In this document: one piece after another, positions 6,942 to 14,159 of the stretch
Position numbering within the stretch: the first letter of the stretch is position 1
Layout: every line of letters begins with the position of its first letter
Assembly: GCA_910579685.1 (NCBI GenBank)
Contig: CAJTVN010000043.1
Span: forward strand, 1-30,555
Length of the DNA: 30,555 bases
Source: an uncultured Lachnospiraceae bacterium
GTDB taxonomy: Bacteria; Bacillota; Clostridia; Lachnospirales; Lachnospiraceae
Direction: 5' to 3'
Position numbers and translations under genes: made by a program
Notes under the pieces: generated by a model
What the model was told of the DNA's origin: nothing
Database searches by the model: none
The model's input: only the letters and a program-made list of their open reading frames with translations

Positions 6942-8025
6942 AATAAAAAATTTTAAATGCTTTTCGGATATTGAGTTTGAATTGGGAAATGTTAATCTTT
7001 TGGCTGGGTCAAACGGATGTGGGAAGTCGTCACTAATTCATGCATTATTGCTGTTAAAACAGTCTGTGGAACAGGGCACTCAATTGGGCGATTTGTACTT
7101 GTATGGGAAATACGTAGATCTGGGAACTGCCAAGGAAGTGCTTTACGAGGATGCGCAGGAAGATGAAATTATAATCAGTATCGAAAATGATAAGGCGGAT
7201 TGTTTAGTGTTTGCCCCTGAATATGAGGCGGATCAATATGTCTTGCGGGCAGAAAAATCGGACTATAGTGGAATTTCTAAATTGGAGCGGTTTAATATTT
7301 TTTCCCCTTCATTTGAATATATTTCAGCAGAGAGAATAACGCCAAAGAATATTTTTTCCGCAATCAGCTTTGATGAAACTTTGGGGAAGCAAGGACAGAA
7401 TACGATAAGCTTTCTGGAAGGGCAAGGGTTGAAAATACAAGTGGATTCTAGACTATGCGTGGAGGGTACGGAACAAAGATACTTACTTTATCAGGTCAAT
7501 GCCTGGCTGAATTTACTTTTTGACGGATTTAAATTAAACATATCAACAGTGACTGAGGCCGATGCAGTGAGTCTGCGATATCAGGAGCAGGGTGAAAAAC
7601 ATATGAGCACACCTCATAGGGCAATTAATGTAGGATTTGGAATAACATATGTACTTCCCGTTCTGGTATCCTTATTGAAGGCTAAAAAGGATGATTTTAT
7701 TATCATTGAAAATCCAGAGGCGCATTTACATCCAAAGGCACAGAGAGTGATGGGTGAAATTATTCTGCGGGCAGCGTCTGTGGGAGCGCAGATAGTTTTG
7801 GAGACGCACAGTGATCACATTTTAAACGGAATTCGTGTAGGGGTCAGGAAGGGGATCCTGAATGAACCGGAAAAAGTTAAAAACTTCTTTTTCATGAGAG
7901 AAAATATCGGAATTGGTTACCATGTGAATGTATATGCTCCTGAGATCGACGAGGACGGCAATATTGATATCTGGCCGGATGGTTTTTTTGACGAATGGGA
8001 TAAAGCGCTTACAGAATTATTCTAG
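6925..8025 (+). CDS. AAA/SMC-like ATPase, DUF3696 type
   Basis: This 366-residue ABC-type ATPase resembles RecF/OLD-class proteins. Walker A is GSNGCGKSS at residues 28-36, preceded by IKNFKCFSD. An NVGFGITYVLPV segment at 235-246 corresponds to the signature region. Walker B is DDFIIIENPEAHLHP at about 256-270, and the switch histidine lies in ETHSDH at 293-298. The C-terminus has IDIWPDGFFDEW, typical of the DUF3696 tail. There is no TOPRIM nuclease domain, so nuclease activity, if any, must come from a partner. It is sandwiched between the DUF262 gene (17-nt overlap) and the third gene (13-nt gap), so it is probably the motor or sensor of the same complex. Confidence 0.92.
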   Translation: MIKKIKIKNFKCFSDIEFELGNVNLLAGSNGCGKSSLIHALLLLKQSVEQGTQLGDLYLYGKYVDLGTAKEVLYEDAQEDEIIISIENDKADCLVFAPEYEADQYVLRAEKSDYSGISKLERFNIFSPSFEYISAERITPKNIFSAISFDETLGKQGQNTISFLEGQGLKIQVDSRLCVEGTEQRYLLYQVNAWLNLLFDGFKLNISTVTEADAVSLRYQEQGEKHMSTPHRAINVGFGITYVLPVLVSLLKAKKDDFIIIENPEAHLHPKAQRVMGEIILRAASVGAQIVLETHSDHILNGIRVGVRKGILNEPEKVKNFFFMRENIGIGYHVNVYAPEIDEDGNIDIWPDGFFDEWDKALTELF

Positions 8026-8038
8026 GGGAGGGGTATGT

Positions 8039-8788
8039 TTGAAAATTGTCACAAATGATATGATGGTTCAGGATCAGTTTCGGGATAAATATATTGCGAT
8101 TCAGGAAATCAGGAAAAGTATAAGAGTTTTGCTGGAATTAAAGAAACATGCGGATTTTGAGAAATTATTTGCTGAAAGAAATATTTTCCGGCAGTGGGAG
8201 CTGGCTCCCGATTATTATTTTGAGCAGTTATTCAGTGAAGACAATGCCTTGCTGAGCCGAAACGAGAAAACCTTAATAAAGTCGATGTTCGTTAACTTTA
8301 ATAAAATAAAAATACCTGAGAAACTATTCCGGTTTGGAGAGAAAGAATCTGCACAATGTGCCTGGGCATATCTTAATCAGTCAATTTTATTCAGCGTTCC
8401 GGTAAATGAAAAGTGGGAATCGGCTAAATTGGCAGGTATTTTAAAAAGCGGAGATGAGCGTCAAAACGTTGAGATTAGTAATATTGCCGTAATGGAACAT
8501 ATAAAAACGCATGAGGAGCAATTGCAGATACGAAGGTATGAATTTAATCCAAAGCATAAGATAGATGTCGGGTGGGGAACCGAGATGGATCTCACGGATC
8601 AGGAGGCTCAGGAGCTTCTAATGAAAGCCATACCGACAGACCATACATATAATCGTCTGATTGCCGAAAAAGGCGGGAGATATTATTCATTTCGCAGGCA
8701 TCATGACAATTGCTACCATGGATATTGGGATAATACAATGACAGAGAAATATAAAATGATGATTGATAAATACTTTGTGCAAGTTTAG
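8039..8788 (+). CDS. Third protein of the DUF262/DUF3696 operon, unrecognised family
   Basis: The start is most likely TTG at 8039: GGGAGG lies seven bases upstream, and the nearest in-frame ATG (8060) lacks a site. The 249-residue product is soluble. Its first about 110 residues are helical and charged. The C-terminus holds RYYSFRRHHDNCYHGYWDN at about residues 214-232, a His/Asn/Asp-rich cluster that could form a metal or catalytic site. I do not recognise the family. Gene order (DUF262, DUF3696 ATPase, then a protein of this size) recalls three-gene phage-defence loci such as Menshen, but that comparison is from memory. It may be the effector. Confidence 0.85.
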   Translation: MKIVTNDMMVQDQFRDKYIAIQEIRKSIRVLLELKKHADFEKLFAERNIFRQWELAPDYYFEQLFSEDNALLSRNEKTLIKSMFVNFNKIKIPEKLFRFGEKESAQCAWAYLNQSILFSVPVNEKWESAKLAGILKSGDERQNVEISNIAVMEHIKTHEEQLQIRRYEFNPKHKIDVGWGTEMDLTDQEAQELLMKAIPTDHTYNRLIAEKGGRYYSFRRHHDNCYHGYWDNTMTEKYKMMIDKYFVQV

Positions 8789-8824
8789 ATGACTACGTAT
8801 TAAATATTTGGATGGAGGTCTTTG

Positions 8825-8968
8825 ATGGAACAGCTTTTTATAACAGACATAGAAATTTTACAGAACGATAGAAATGGTTTGGATAAATAATTCAATAGAA
8901 AGAGTGGCGATATCATTGCGTTAACGGAAAAATACCATTATATATTAGCCTATTACAAAGCAGTATAG
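8825..8968 (+). pseudogene. Broken small gene with an internal stop
   Basis: An ATG at 8825 has a strong GGAGG site (GGATGGAGGTCTTTG). It encodes MEQLFITDIEILQNDRNGLDK and then a TAA at 8888. The same frame continues for 25 more codons (FNRKSGDIIALTEKYHYILA...) to TAG at 8966. The start signal and the protein-like continuation suggest a formerly longer gene cut by a nonsense mutation and a downstream deletion. The family is not recognised. It is the next frame in the defence island after the third operon gene. Confidence 0.45.
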
Positions 8969-9287
8969 CCTGGTACAGAAAATCACGAATCTGATCACGA
9001 CCCTTGATTTTATTCAGTCAGAGCCTGTAAGCGATGTGGTAAAGGGAACGAGATATAAGCTTTATTTCCTGTCAGAGGACAATGAGAGGATTTCCAATGA
9101 GAACATCTATCTTGCAGACATACGGGATGAGGATGTGGGCAGGCGTTTGTTCCGCATGCGCTTTACATTTAAGAACAAAAAGTATGACAAAGGCAAAAAG
9201 TATTATCTTGTGGCGTATGACGAGGTTAATCATATTGAAGCGTTTCGCCACGAAGTGATTATGGACGTGGCTTTTGAAAATGATTAG
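8949..9287 (+). pseudogene. Remnant of BREX PglZ-like C-terminus
   Basis: The frame is open for 112 codons without a plausible upstream start. It reads ...QKITNLITTLDFIQSEPVSD, then KGTRYKLYFLSEDNERISNE, an RLFRMRFTFKNKKYDKGKKY block and the end HEVIMDVAFEND. From memory this strongly resembles the C-terminal beta-domain of BREX type PglZ phosphatases, which normally end in a similar ...DIAFxxDFGF tail. Full-length PglZ is about 800 residues, so over 85 percent is missing. No other BREX gene is in the window. An ATG/GTG start inside the frame (9036 region) would give an 83-residue protein, but no ribosome binding site supports it. Confidence 0.55.
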
Positions 9288-9356
9288 GGATTTTTCGCTG
9301 AAAGTATCGGACAGCGGCTGACTTTCGAGCATGGCGAAGCGCCACAGGGAGAACAC

Positions 9357-10214
9357 ATGATATATATCGTAACGGCAATGTACGCCGAAGCACGTCCGTT
9401 CATAGAGAGCTTCGGATTAAAAAAGGATATTTCCCAGACCCGCTTCCAGGTGTTTCGCAGCCGGGAAGCGGAGATCTGCCTGCTTATAAGCGGGAGCGGC
9501 CCCATTGCGGCGGCAGTGGCCGTATCGAGCGTCCTTGCACAGTCCCGGACGGGCCGGGAGGATTTTCTGGTCAATGCGGGAATCTGCGCCTGCATACAGG
9601 GGAGATTCCGACAGGGAGATATTTTTCTGTGCAGCAAGATCAGGGAGCTGGCCAGCGGCAGAACCTTTTATCCGGATCTTCTCTACCGTCATGAATTCCG
9701 GGAGGCGCAGATCATCACGGGAGCGAGGCCCTGTGACGGAACGGAACAGAAGGAGCCGCTGGAAGAAGGATTTTGCCTCTATGACATGGAGGCGGCCGCA
9801 GTCTATCAGGCGGGCGCTTATTATCTGGGACCGCACCAGATGAGCTTTTTGAAGGTGGTATCAGATGACGGAAATGCGCGGCACCTGACACTGGATCTGA
9901 TTGGGCGTCTGATGGAAGAAAACCGGGAAGGCATTGCGGACTATATAAAGGTTCTGCAGGCCGCAGCCTGCGGACAGCGCAGGGAAGCGGTATTTACGCA
10001 GGAGACGGAGGCGCTGTTTGAGAGATTGTGTGCGGATCTGCATTGTTCCAGGGTGATGTCGGAAGCCCTCCGCCAGCACATGCGCTACTTTGTTTTGTCA
10101 GGAACGGATTTTGAATCCGTCCTGGAAGAAATGTACCGGGAAGGTCGGCTTCCCTGTAAAGATAAGAGAGAGGGAAAAAAGTGTCTTGAGGAACTTGGAA
10201 AACGATTATTATAA
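9357..10214 (+). CDS. Nucleoside phosphorylase/MTA-SAH nucleosidase-like protein
   Basis: The 285-residue protein has a PNP_UDP_1 fold signature. Glu11 lies in AMYAEARPF and Glu145 in YDMEAAAVYQA (the ribose-binding MExA motif). Asp170 lies in VVSDDGNA, matching the catalytic Asp of MTA/SAH nucleosidases. Residues from about 205 onward form a helical extension that is not part of standard MTAN. GGGAG lies six bases upstream of the ATG. Its end overlaps the SPL-family radical SAM gene by 29 nt, so the two are coupled. A nucleosidase of this type could cleave 5'-deoxyadenosine or related products made by radical SAM enzymes; that link is inferred. Confidence 0.8.
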   Translation: MIYIVTAMYAEARPFIESFGLKKDISQTRFQVFRSREAEICLLISGSGPIAAAVAVSSVLAQSRTGREDFLVNAGICACIQGRFRQGDIFLCSKIRELASGRTFYPDLLYRHEFREAQIITGARPCDGTEQKEPLEEGFCLYDMEAAAVYQAGAYYLGPHQMSFLKVVSDDGNARHLTLDLIGRLMEENREGIADYIKVLQAAACGQRREAVFTQETEALFERLCADLHCSRVMSEALRQHMRYFVLSGTDFESVLEEMYREGRLPCKDKREGKKCLEELGKRLL

Positions 10215-11241
10215 TCCCTTTTTTTCACACATTTATGTTGAAAAGGCGGTGTGCGGCCATCCAAGGACGGAGCGGATTCTGAAAAGGTTTCCGGACGCCC
10301 GTGTGATTGTGATTGATCATTATAAGGATGTCTTCTGCCGCAGAGGGCAGGACTTTATCCTGCAGCAAAGGTCTCAGAAGCTGATTCTTGCGGCAAACCG
10401 GGGGACGCTGCTCTATAAGGGGGCGGCGGTCTGCCAGAGCTTTGGCAACGAAAACTTTTATTACAGCTCCTGTATGATGAACTGCGTTTATGACTGCGAG
10501 TACTGCTATCTGAAAGGCATGTACCCTTCCGGAAACATGGTTCTGTTTGTCAATCTGGAGGATATTTTTGACGAAATACGGCAAGCGCTGAAAAAGCGCT
10601 CCCTGTACCTTTGTCTGTCCTATGACACGGACATGATGGCAATGGAGCGGATCACCGGGTATGTGGGGGAATGGATCCGGTTTGTGCAGGAGCAGGTGTG
10701 TCAGGGGAAAAAGCTGAAGGTGGAAATACGCACAAAATCTGCGGACGGGAGGTTCTGGCGGCAGAAGGATCCTGTCCCGGGAGTGATTTATGGAATTACC
10801 TTGTCTCCTCAGGCGGTCATTGACACATACGAACATAAAACGCCGTCTTTAAGGCAGCGGCTTGCCAGTGCCGGGGAGGCGCTTGCAAGAGGTTTTTCGG
10901 TGAGACTGTGCTTTGATCCCATGATCTGTCTTGCGGATTGGCAGCGGCATTATGGCGAGATGCTGAGACAGGTATTTGCGGAAATCGACATGCAAAAGCT
11001 TGCGGACGTGAGTGTGGGCACGTTCCGCATCTCTCAGGATTATCTGAAAGAAATGCGAAGGCGCGAGCCTTACAGTGCGGTGGCGCAGTACCCTTACGAG
11101 AACGACGGCGGTGTGTATCATTATTACGCAGAGCTGACGGAGAAAATGGAGCGGTTTCTGGTAAGCGGGCTCAGGGAGAAGCTGCCGGAAGAAAAAATAT
11201 TCCGGTGGGGAAATGAGGCGCAGGATGAGAAAGGAATGTAA
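10186..11241 (+). CDS. Spore photoproduct lyase-family radical SAM protein
   Basis: The protein of about 351 residues matches the SPL family. NDYYNPFFSHIYVEK leads into a radical SAM core with C100, C104 and C107 in NCVYDCEYCYLKG, which would bind a 4Fe-4S cluster. A conserved GVIYGITLSPQ segment and a (PY)ENDGG...RWGNE tail follow. SPL repairs thymine spore photoproduct in germinating spores. Aligning by eye with the B. subtilis enzyme, the hydrogen-donating Cys (C141, in EASCTSD) falls at Tyr146 here (CLSYDTD), so the chemistry may differ. The start is not an ATG; TTG at 10186 with AGAGAGGG upstream fits best, overlapping the nucleosidase gene. TTG at 10195 is an alternative. Confidence 0.85.
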   Translation: MRNLENDYYNPFFSHIYVEKAVCGHPRTERILKRFPDARVIVIDHYKDVFCRRGQDFILQQRSQKLILAANRGTLLYKGAAVCQSFGNENFYYSSCMMNCVYDCEYCYLKGMYPSGNMVLFVNLEDIFDEIRQALKKRSLYLCLSYDTDMMAMERITGYVGEWIRFVQEQVCQGKKLKVEIRTKSADGRFWRQKDPVPGVIYGITLSPQAVIDTYEHKTPSLRQRLASAGEALARGFSVRLCFDPMICLADWQRHYGEMLRQVFAEIDMQKLADVSVGTFRISQDYLKEMRRREPYSAVAQYPYENDGGVYHYYAELTEKMERFLVSGLREKLPEEKIFRWGNEAQDEKGM

Positions 11242-11247
11242 GTTAAA

Positions 11248-11952
11248 ATGAAGAATGCGGCGATTGTAACAGGAGCGTCATCCGGGATCGGGCTTGCGAT
11301 TGCGGAAACGCTCTGCAGGCTTGGCTATGAGGTGTTCGGGATCGGAAGAAATTTTGCGGGGCAGGAAACGATGCCGGACGGCTTTCACAGGATCGTCTGC
11401 GACTTGCTGGATGCGGACAGGCTGTGCGGGATTGTCAAAGAAATTGTATCGGAAAACAGAGTGACTGTACTGGTTAACAATGCAGGCGTGGCGTACTATG
11501 GACCGCACGAGGAGCTGAATGCGAAAAAAATACAGCAGATGGTGAGGACCAATCTGGAGATCCCTATGATTCTCACCTGCCAGCTTCTGCGGGAGCTGAA
11601 GAAAAATGCGGGATTTGTGATCAATATCTCCTCCGTCACGGCATCCGGCTCCAATCCCCACGGATGCGCCTACGGCGCCACCAAGGCGGGGATTGCCAGC
11701 TTTTCCCGCAGCCTGTTTGACGAGGCGAGAAAATACGGGGTCAGGGTGGTGACAATCTCCCCGGATATGACTAGGACAAACCTCTACCGGAATGCGGACT
11801 TTCGGGAGGGGGAAGAGGAGGAATCTTACCTTCTTCCCGGGGAGGTGGCGGCTGCGGTGGAGTATGCTCTCGGCCAGAGGGAGGGGCTCGCGGTGACGGA
11901 CATTACGTTGAAACCCCAGATTCACCGGATCCGGAGGAAGGGCCGTTCCTGA
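11248..11952 (+). CDS. Short-chain dehydrogenase/reductase (SDR)
   Basis: This 234-residue classical SDR has the NAD(P)-binding TGASSGIG at residues 8-15, NNAG at 77-80, and the catalytic triad Ser129 (INISSV) with Tyr142 and Lys146 in AYGATK. The C-terminus RRKGRS is basic. The gene starts six bases after the SPL-family stop, so it is probably in the same transcript as the nucleosidase and SPL-family genes. The substrate is unknown. Its last 50 nt overlap the 3' end of the convergent AraC-family gene. Confidence 0.9.
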   Translation: MKNAAIVTGASSGIGLAIAETLCRLGYEVFGIGRNFAGQETMPDGFHRIVCDLLDADRLCGIVKEIVSENRVTVLVNNAGVAYYGPHEELNAKKIQQMVRTNLEIPMILTCQLLRELKKNAGFVINISSVTASGSNPHGCAYGATKAGIASFSRSLFDEARKYGVRVVTISPDMTRTNLYRNADFREGEEEESYLLPGEVAAAVEYALGQREGLAVTDITLKPQIHRIRRKGRS

Positions 11953-12805
11953 GCCCCGGAGTCTTTACATAGGAGACATGGTTAACGTGGCGGTATTCGT
12001 GCGGGGGCATGCCGTACAGCTTCCCGAAAGTGCGGGTAAAATGCTGGCGGTTGTTAAAGCCGGTCTCCATGGCAATGTCTATAATGGGAAGGCTCGTGGT
12101 GTTCAGCAGATAGGCGGCGTGGTCGCAGCGGACCGTCTGTATGTATTCCACCACGCTGCGATTGAGCTGTGTGGAAAATAACTGTGCCAAGTAGGAGCGG
12201 CTGATCCCCACATGGGCGGCGATCTTTTCCAGGGTAAGGGGCTCCTGGAAATTCTGCTTGATATAGTCGCAGGCGCTGGTCAGGTATTGGATGCCGGTAG
12301 GACGGTTATGGGCGTGGAAGGAGCGTGCCAGCCGGATAAAAAACTCCTGCAGCAGAGAGGTAAGCATGGTGTCGCGTTCCGGCTGATCGTGTTCCCATTC
12401 ATATAAGATCGCATGAAAAGTGACATAGATATGCTCCTGGTCCGTCAGGATGCAAAAACGTGTCTTGCGCCCGAAAAACACATCCACCAGGGAAACGTGC
12501 AGGCACAGGAAGTTTAAGTTGATATTGGGTGCAGCGGGGGCGTGATGAAGGAAAAGCAGGATCAGCTGGCAGCTCTGCTGTGCCTGGGGTTCCAGCAGGA
12601 CGGAAGTGTTGCGCCCGAGAGCCACCACGGAGCGGGCGGCCAGCGTATGGCGTCTGCTTTTATGCTGTATCACCATCCTGCCGGATATGATCTGCAGGAA
12701 ACAGTTTTCCGTATTTGATGTTTTCAGGCAATAATCTTCCCGAATGGTCATGATTCCACAGTGGGACGGCCATAAGGGGAGATTTTTTATGTAAGGGTAA
12801 GGCAT
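11903..12805 (-). CDS. AraC-family transcriptional regulator of the adjacent operon
   Basis: The 300-residue protein has an N-terminal cupin-like sensing region (about residues 10-150). A C-terminal AraC DNA-binding domain follows, with two helix-turn-helix units (LEKIAAHVGISRSYLAQLF and IDIAMETGFNNRQHFTRTF) and the closing GMPPHEYR. AAGGAGG lies six bases upstream of the chosen ATG (MPYPY). It is transcribed divergently from the transporter-hydrolase operon 181 bp away and probably activates it in response to the imported compound. The end overlaps the SDR gene tail to tail by 50 nt, with no obvious terminator between them. Confidence 0.9.
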   Translation of the reverse strand: MPYPYIKNLPLWPSHCGIMTIREDYCLKTSNTENCFLQIISGRMVIQHKSRRHTLAARSVVALGRNTSVLLEPQAQQSCQLILLFLHHAPAAPNINLNFLCLHVSLVDVFFGRKTRFCILTDQEHIYVTFHAILYEWEHDQPERDTMLTSLLQEFFIRLARSFHAHNRPTGIQYLTSACDYIKQNFQEPLTLEKIAAHVGISRSYLAQLFSTQLNRSVVEYIQTVRCDHAAYLLNTTSLPIIDIAMETGFNNRQHFTRTFGKLYGMPPHEYRHVNHVSYVKTPGLRNGPSSGSGESGVST

Positions 12806-12872
12806 AGAGGGCCTCCTTTTTTTGTTTGTCAAATAAGTGGACGATATGTTCCATTCCAGTCAGAATGATTTC

Positions 12873-12902
12873 ATTATATTGCACATCTTTTGAAAATGTC
12901 AA
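12873..12902 (-). promoter_or_regulatory. Promoter of the AraC-family gene
   Basis: On the minus strand a perfect TTGACA (12902-12897) and a perfect TATAAT (12878-12873) are separated by 18 bases. The regulator's ribosome binding site follows about 55 nt later. This is the best promoter match in the window. Confidence 0.75.
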
Positions 12903-12909
12903 TTATAAT
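12879..12909 (+). promoter_or_regulatory. Candidate promoter of the transporter-hydrolase operon
   Basis: TTGCAC (12879-12884) and TATAAT (12904-12909) lie 19 bases apart on the plus strand. The boxes interleave with those of the divergent AraC promoter. The long spacer makes it weak, which would fit an activator-dependent promoter. GGTAAA occurs twice downstream, around 12940-12955, and could be regulator contacts; that is speculative. Confidence 0.4.
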
Positions 12910-12986
12910 AAGAGCAGAAAATAGACAAATAGAACGGGTAAAAAATGGTAAATATTGTATAAATTGGCAGAGGAGGTGTGCGATAA

Positions 12987-14159
12987 ATGAATGGCGGCCA
13001 GATCAAGCTGCATGAAATACTGGCGGATGAGTGTCATGTGCTGGATCAGATGCAGAAAGCGGGCGGGATCACGGAACGGATACGCAGCCTGGAGACGGAG
13101 GGCAGGAAGGATGAAGCGCGTTGTCTGTTGTCGGAGACTGTGGAGCGGCTTTCCCGGGGTGAAAATAAGGTCATATATGACGAGGCAGGCGTGCCGTCCG
13201 TGATGGTCCGAATCCCCGCACTGCGCTGCAGCGAACTGCTGGAGGGCCGGGGGAGCGGTTTTCATCCTGCCTTTTGCGGAAAGAATGGCGTGATACGCGA
13301 AGTGTGGGTCTCAAAGTATATTAACTGCGTGGTGGATGGAAGGGCGGCCTCGCTGCCCATGCGCTTTCCCCAAAGGGTGAGTACCCATGAGGAAGCGGTT
13401 TCCCTCTGCCGGGCGAAAGGAGACAACTGGCTGCCGATGCCGTTCCAGCTGCGTATGGCCATTGCGCTGTGGTGCCGCAGGCAGGGATTTTGGCCCGGGG
13501 GGAACAATCATGGCGGCCATGACTTCCTGCATCCGGAGGAATGCGGGACTTCTTCGGAGGATGGTTTGACGCTTACCGGCAGCGGGCCGCTAAAATGGAG
13601 CCATAACGGCCGCCGTGAGGGAATCTGGGATCTGAACGGAAATCTCAATGAATGGGATGTGGGGCTGCGGCTGATGAACGGGGAGATTCAGATAATCGAA
13701 ATGGAAGATCTGCTGGTTCCGGATGGGGATCTTTCCTCAAAATCCGCACTCTGGCATGCCTTCGGGGTGCGGGGAGAGAGGCTGCCTGCCGGTGATGACC
13801 ATGCGCTTTGCTATGCGGCTGCCGGGGGCGGCATCCGGCTGGGGAAGCGTGCGGAGCGGGACGGAGTCGGTAATTGCGCCTTTTGGGATATCAGGGCCGA
13901 AAGCGGTCTGGAGGTTCCGGACGCTTTGAGGCTTCTGGGCCTTTTCCCTCCGGAGGGCGGGAACGCGAAAACCACGGACTGGCGGTGGGTGAACACCCAG
14001 GGAGAGAGACTTCCGCTTAGCGGCGGCGCATACAGGGCCCTGGATCATGCGGGGATTTTTTTCACCGGCATGACAAAGCACAGAAGGGAAAATTATACAC
14101 TTGCGGGCGTGCGCTGCATCTATGTGGATCCGCTGGCAGTGGAGGAGGGATCGTTATGA
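12987..14159 (+). CDS. SUMF1/C-type lectin-fold protein heading the operon
   Basis: The 390-residue protein lacks a signal peptide, so it should be cytoplasmic. Residues 10-65 are helical. The rest follows the formylglycine-generating-enzyme (SUMF1) / C-type lectin pattern: VWVSKYINCVV near 107, SLCRAKGDNWLPMPFQLRMA near 139-158, GNNHGGHDF near 172, TGSGPLKWSHNG near 197, and the hallmark GIWDLNGNLNEW at 212-223. It ends in LSGGAYRALDHAGIF and LAGVRCIYV. This pattern is closest, in my memory, to variable lectin-fold proteins of gut phages and diversity-generating retroelements rather than true formylglycine-generating enzymes. GGAGG precedes the ATG and ATGA couples it to the first permease. 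Its role, perhaps ligand binding, is unknown. Confidence 0.75.
   Translation: MNGGQIKLHEILADECHVLDQMQKAGGITERIRSLETEGRKDEARCLLSETVERLSRGENKVIYDEAGVPSVMVRIPALRCSELLEGRGSGFHPAFCGKNGVIREVWVSKYINCVVDGRAASLPMRFPQRVSTHEEAVSLCRAKGDNWLPMPFQLRMAIALWCRRQGFWPGGNNHGGHDFLHPEECGTSSEDGLTLTGSGPLKWSHNGRREGIWDLNGNLNEWDVGLRLMNGEIQIIEMEDLLVPDGDLSSKSALWHAFGVRGERLPAGDDHALCYAAAGGGIRLGKRAERDGVGNCAFWDIRAESGLEVPDALRLLGLFPPEGGNAKTTDWRWVNTQGERLPLSGGAYRALDHAGIFFTGMTKHRRENYTLAGVRCIYVDPLAVEEGSL

Noticed and set aside
8039..8788. HNH nuclease call for the third defence gene
   Set aside because: The His-Asn cluster lacks the CxxC or standard HNH spacing, so the family cannot be named.
10225..10836. Minus-strand frame of 203 codons opposite the SPL-family gene
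   Set aside because: The plus-strand radical SAM motifs and coupling to the nucleosidase gene explain the region; the frame is a shadow.
12987..14159. Diversity-generating retroelement
   Set aside because: The lectin-fold protein resembles DGR targets, but no reverse transcriptase, accessory gene or template-like near-repeat of its 3' end was found in the window.
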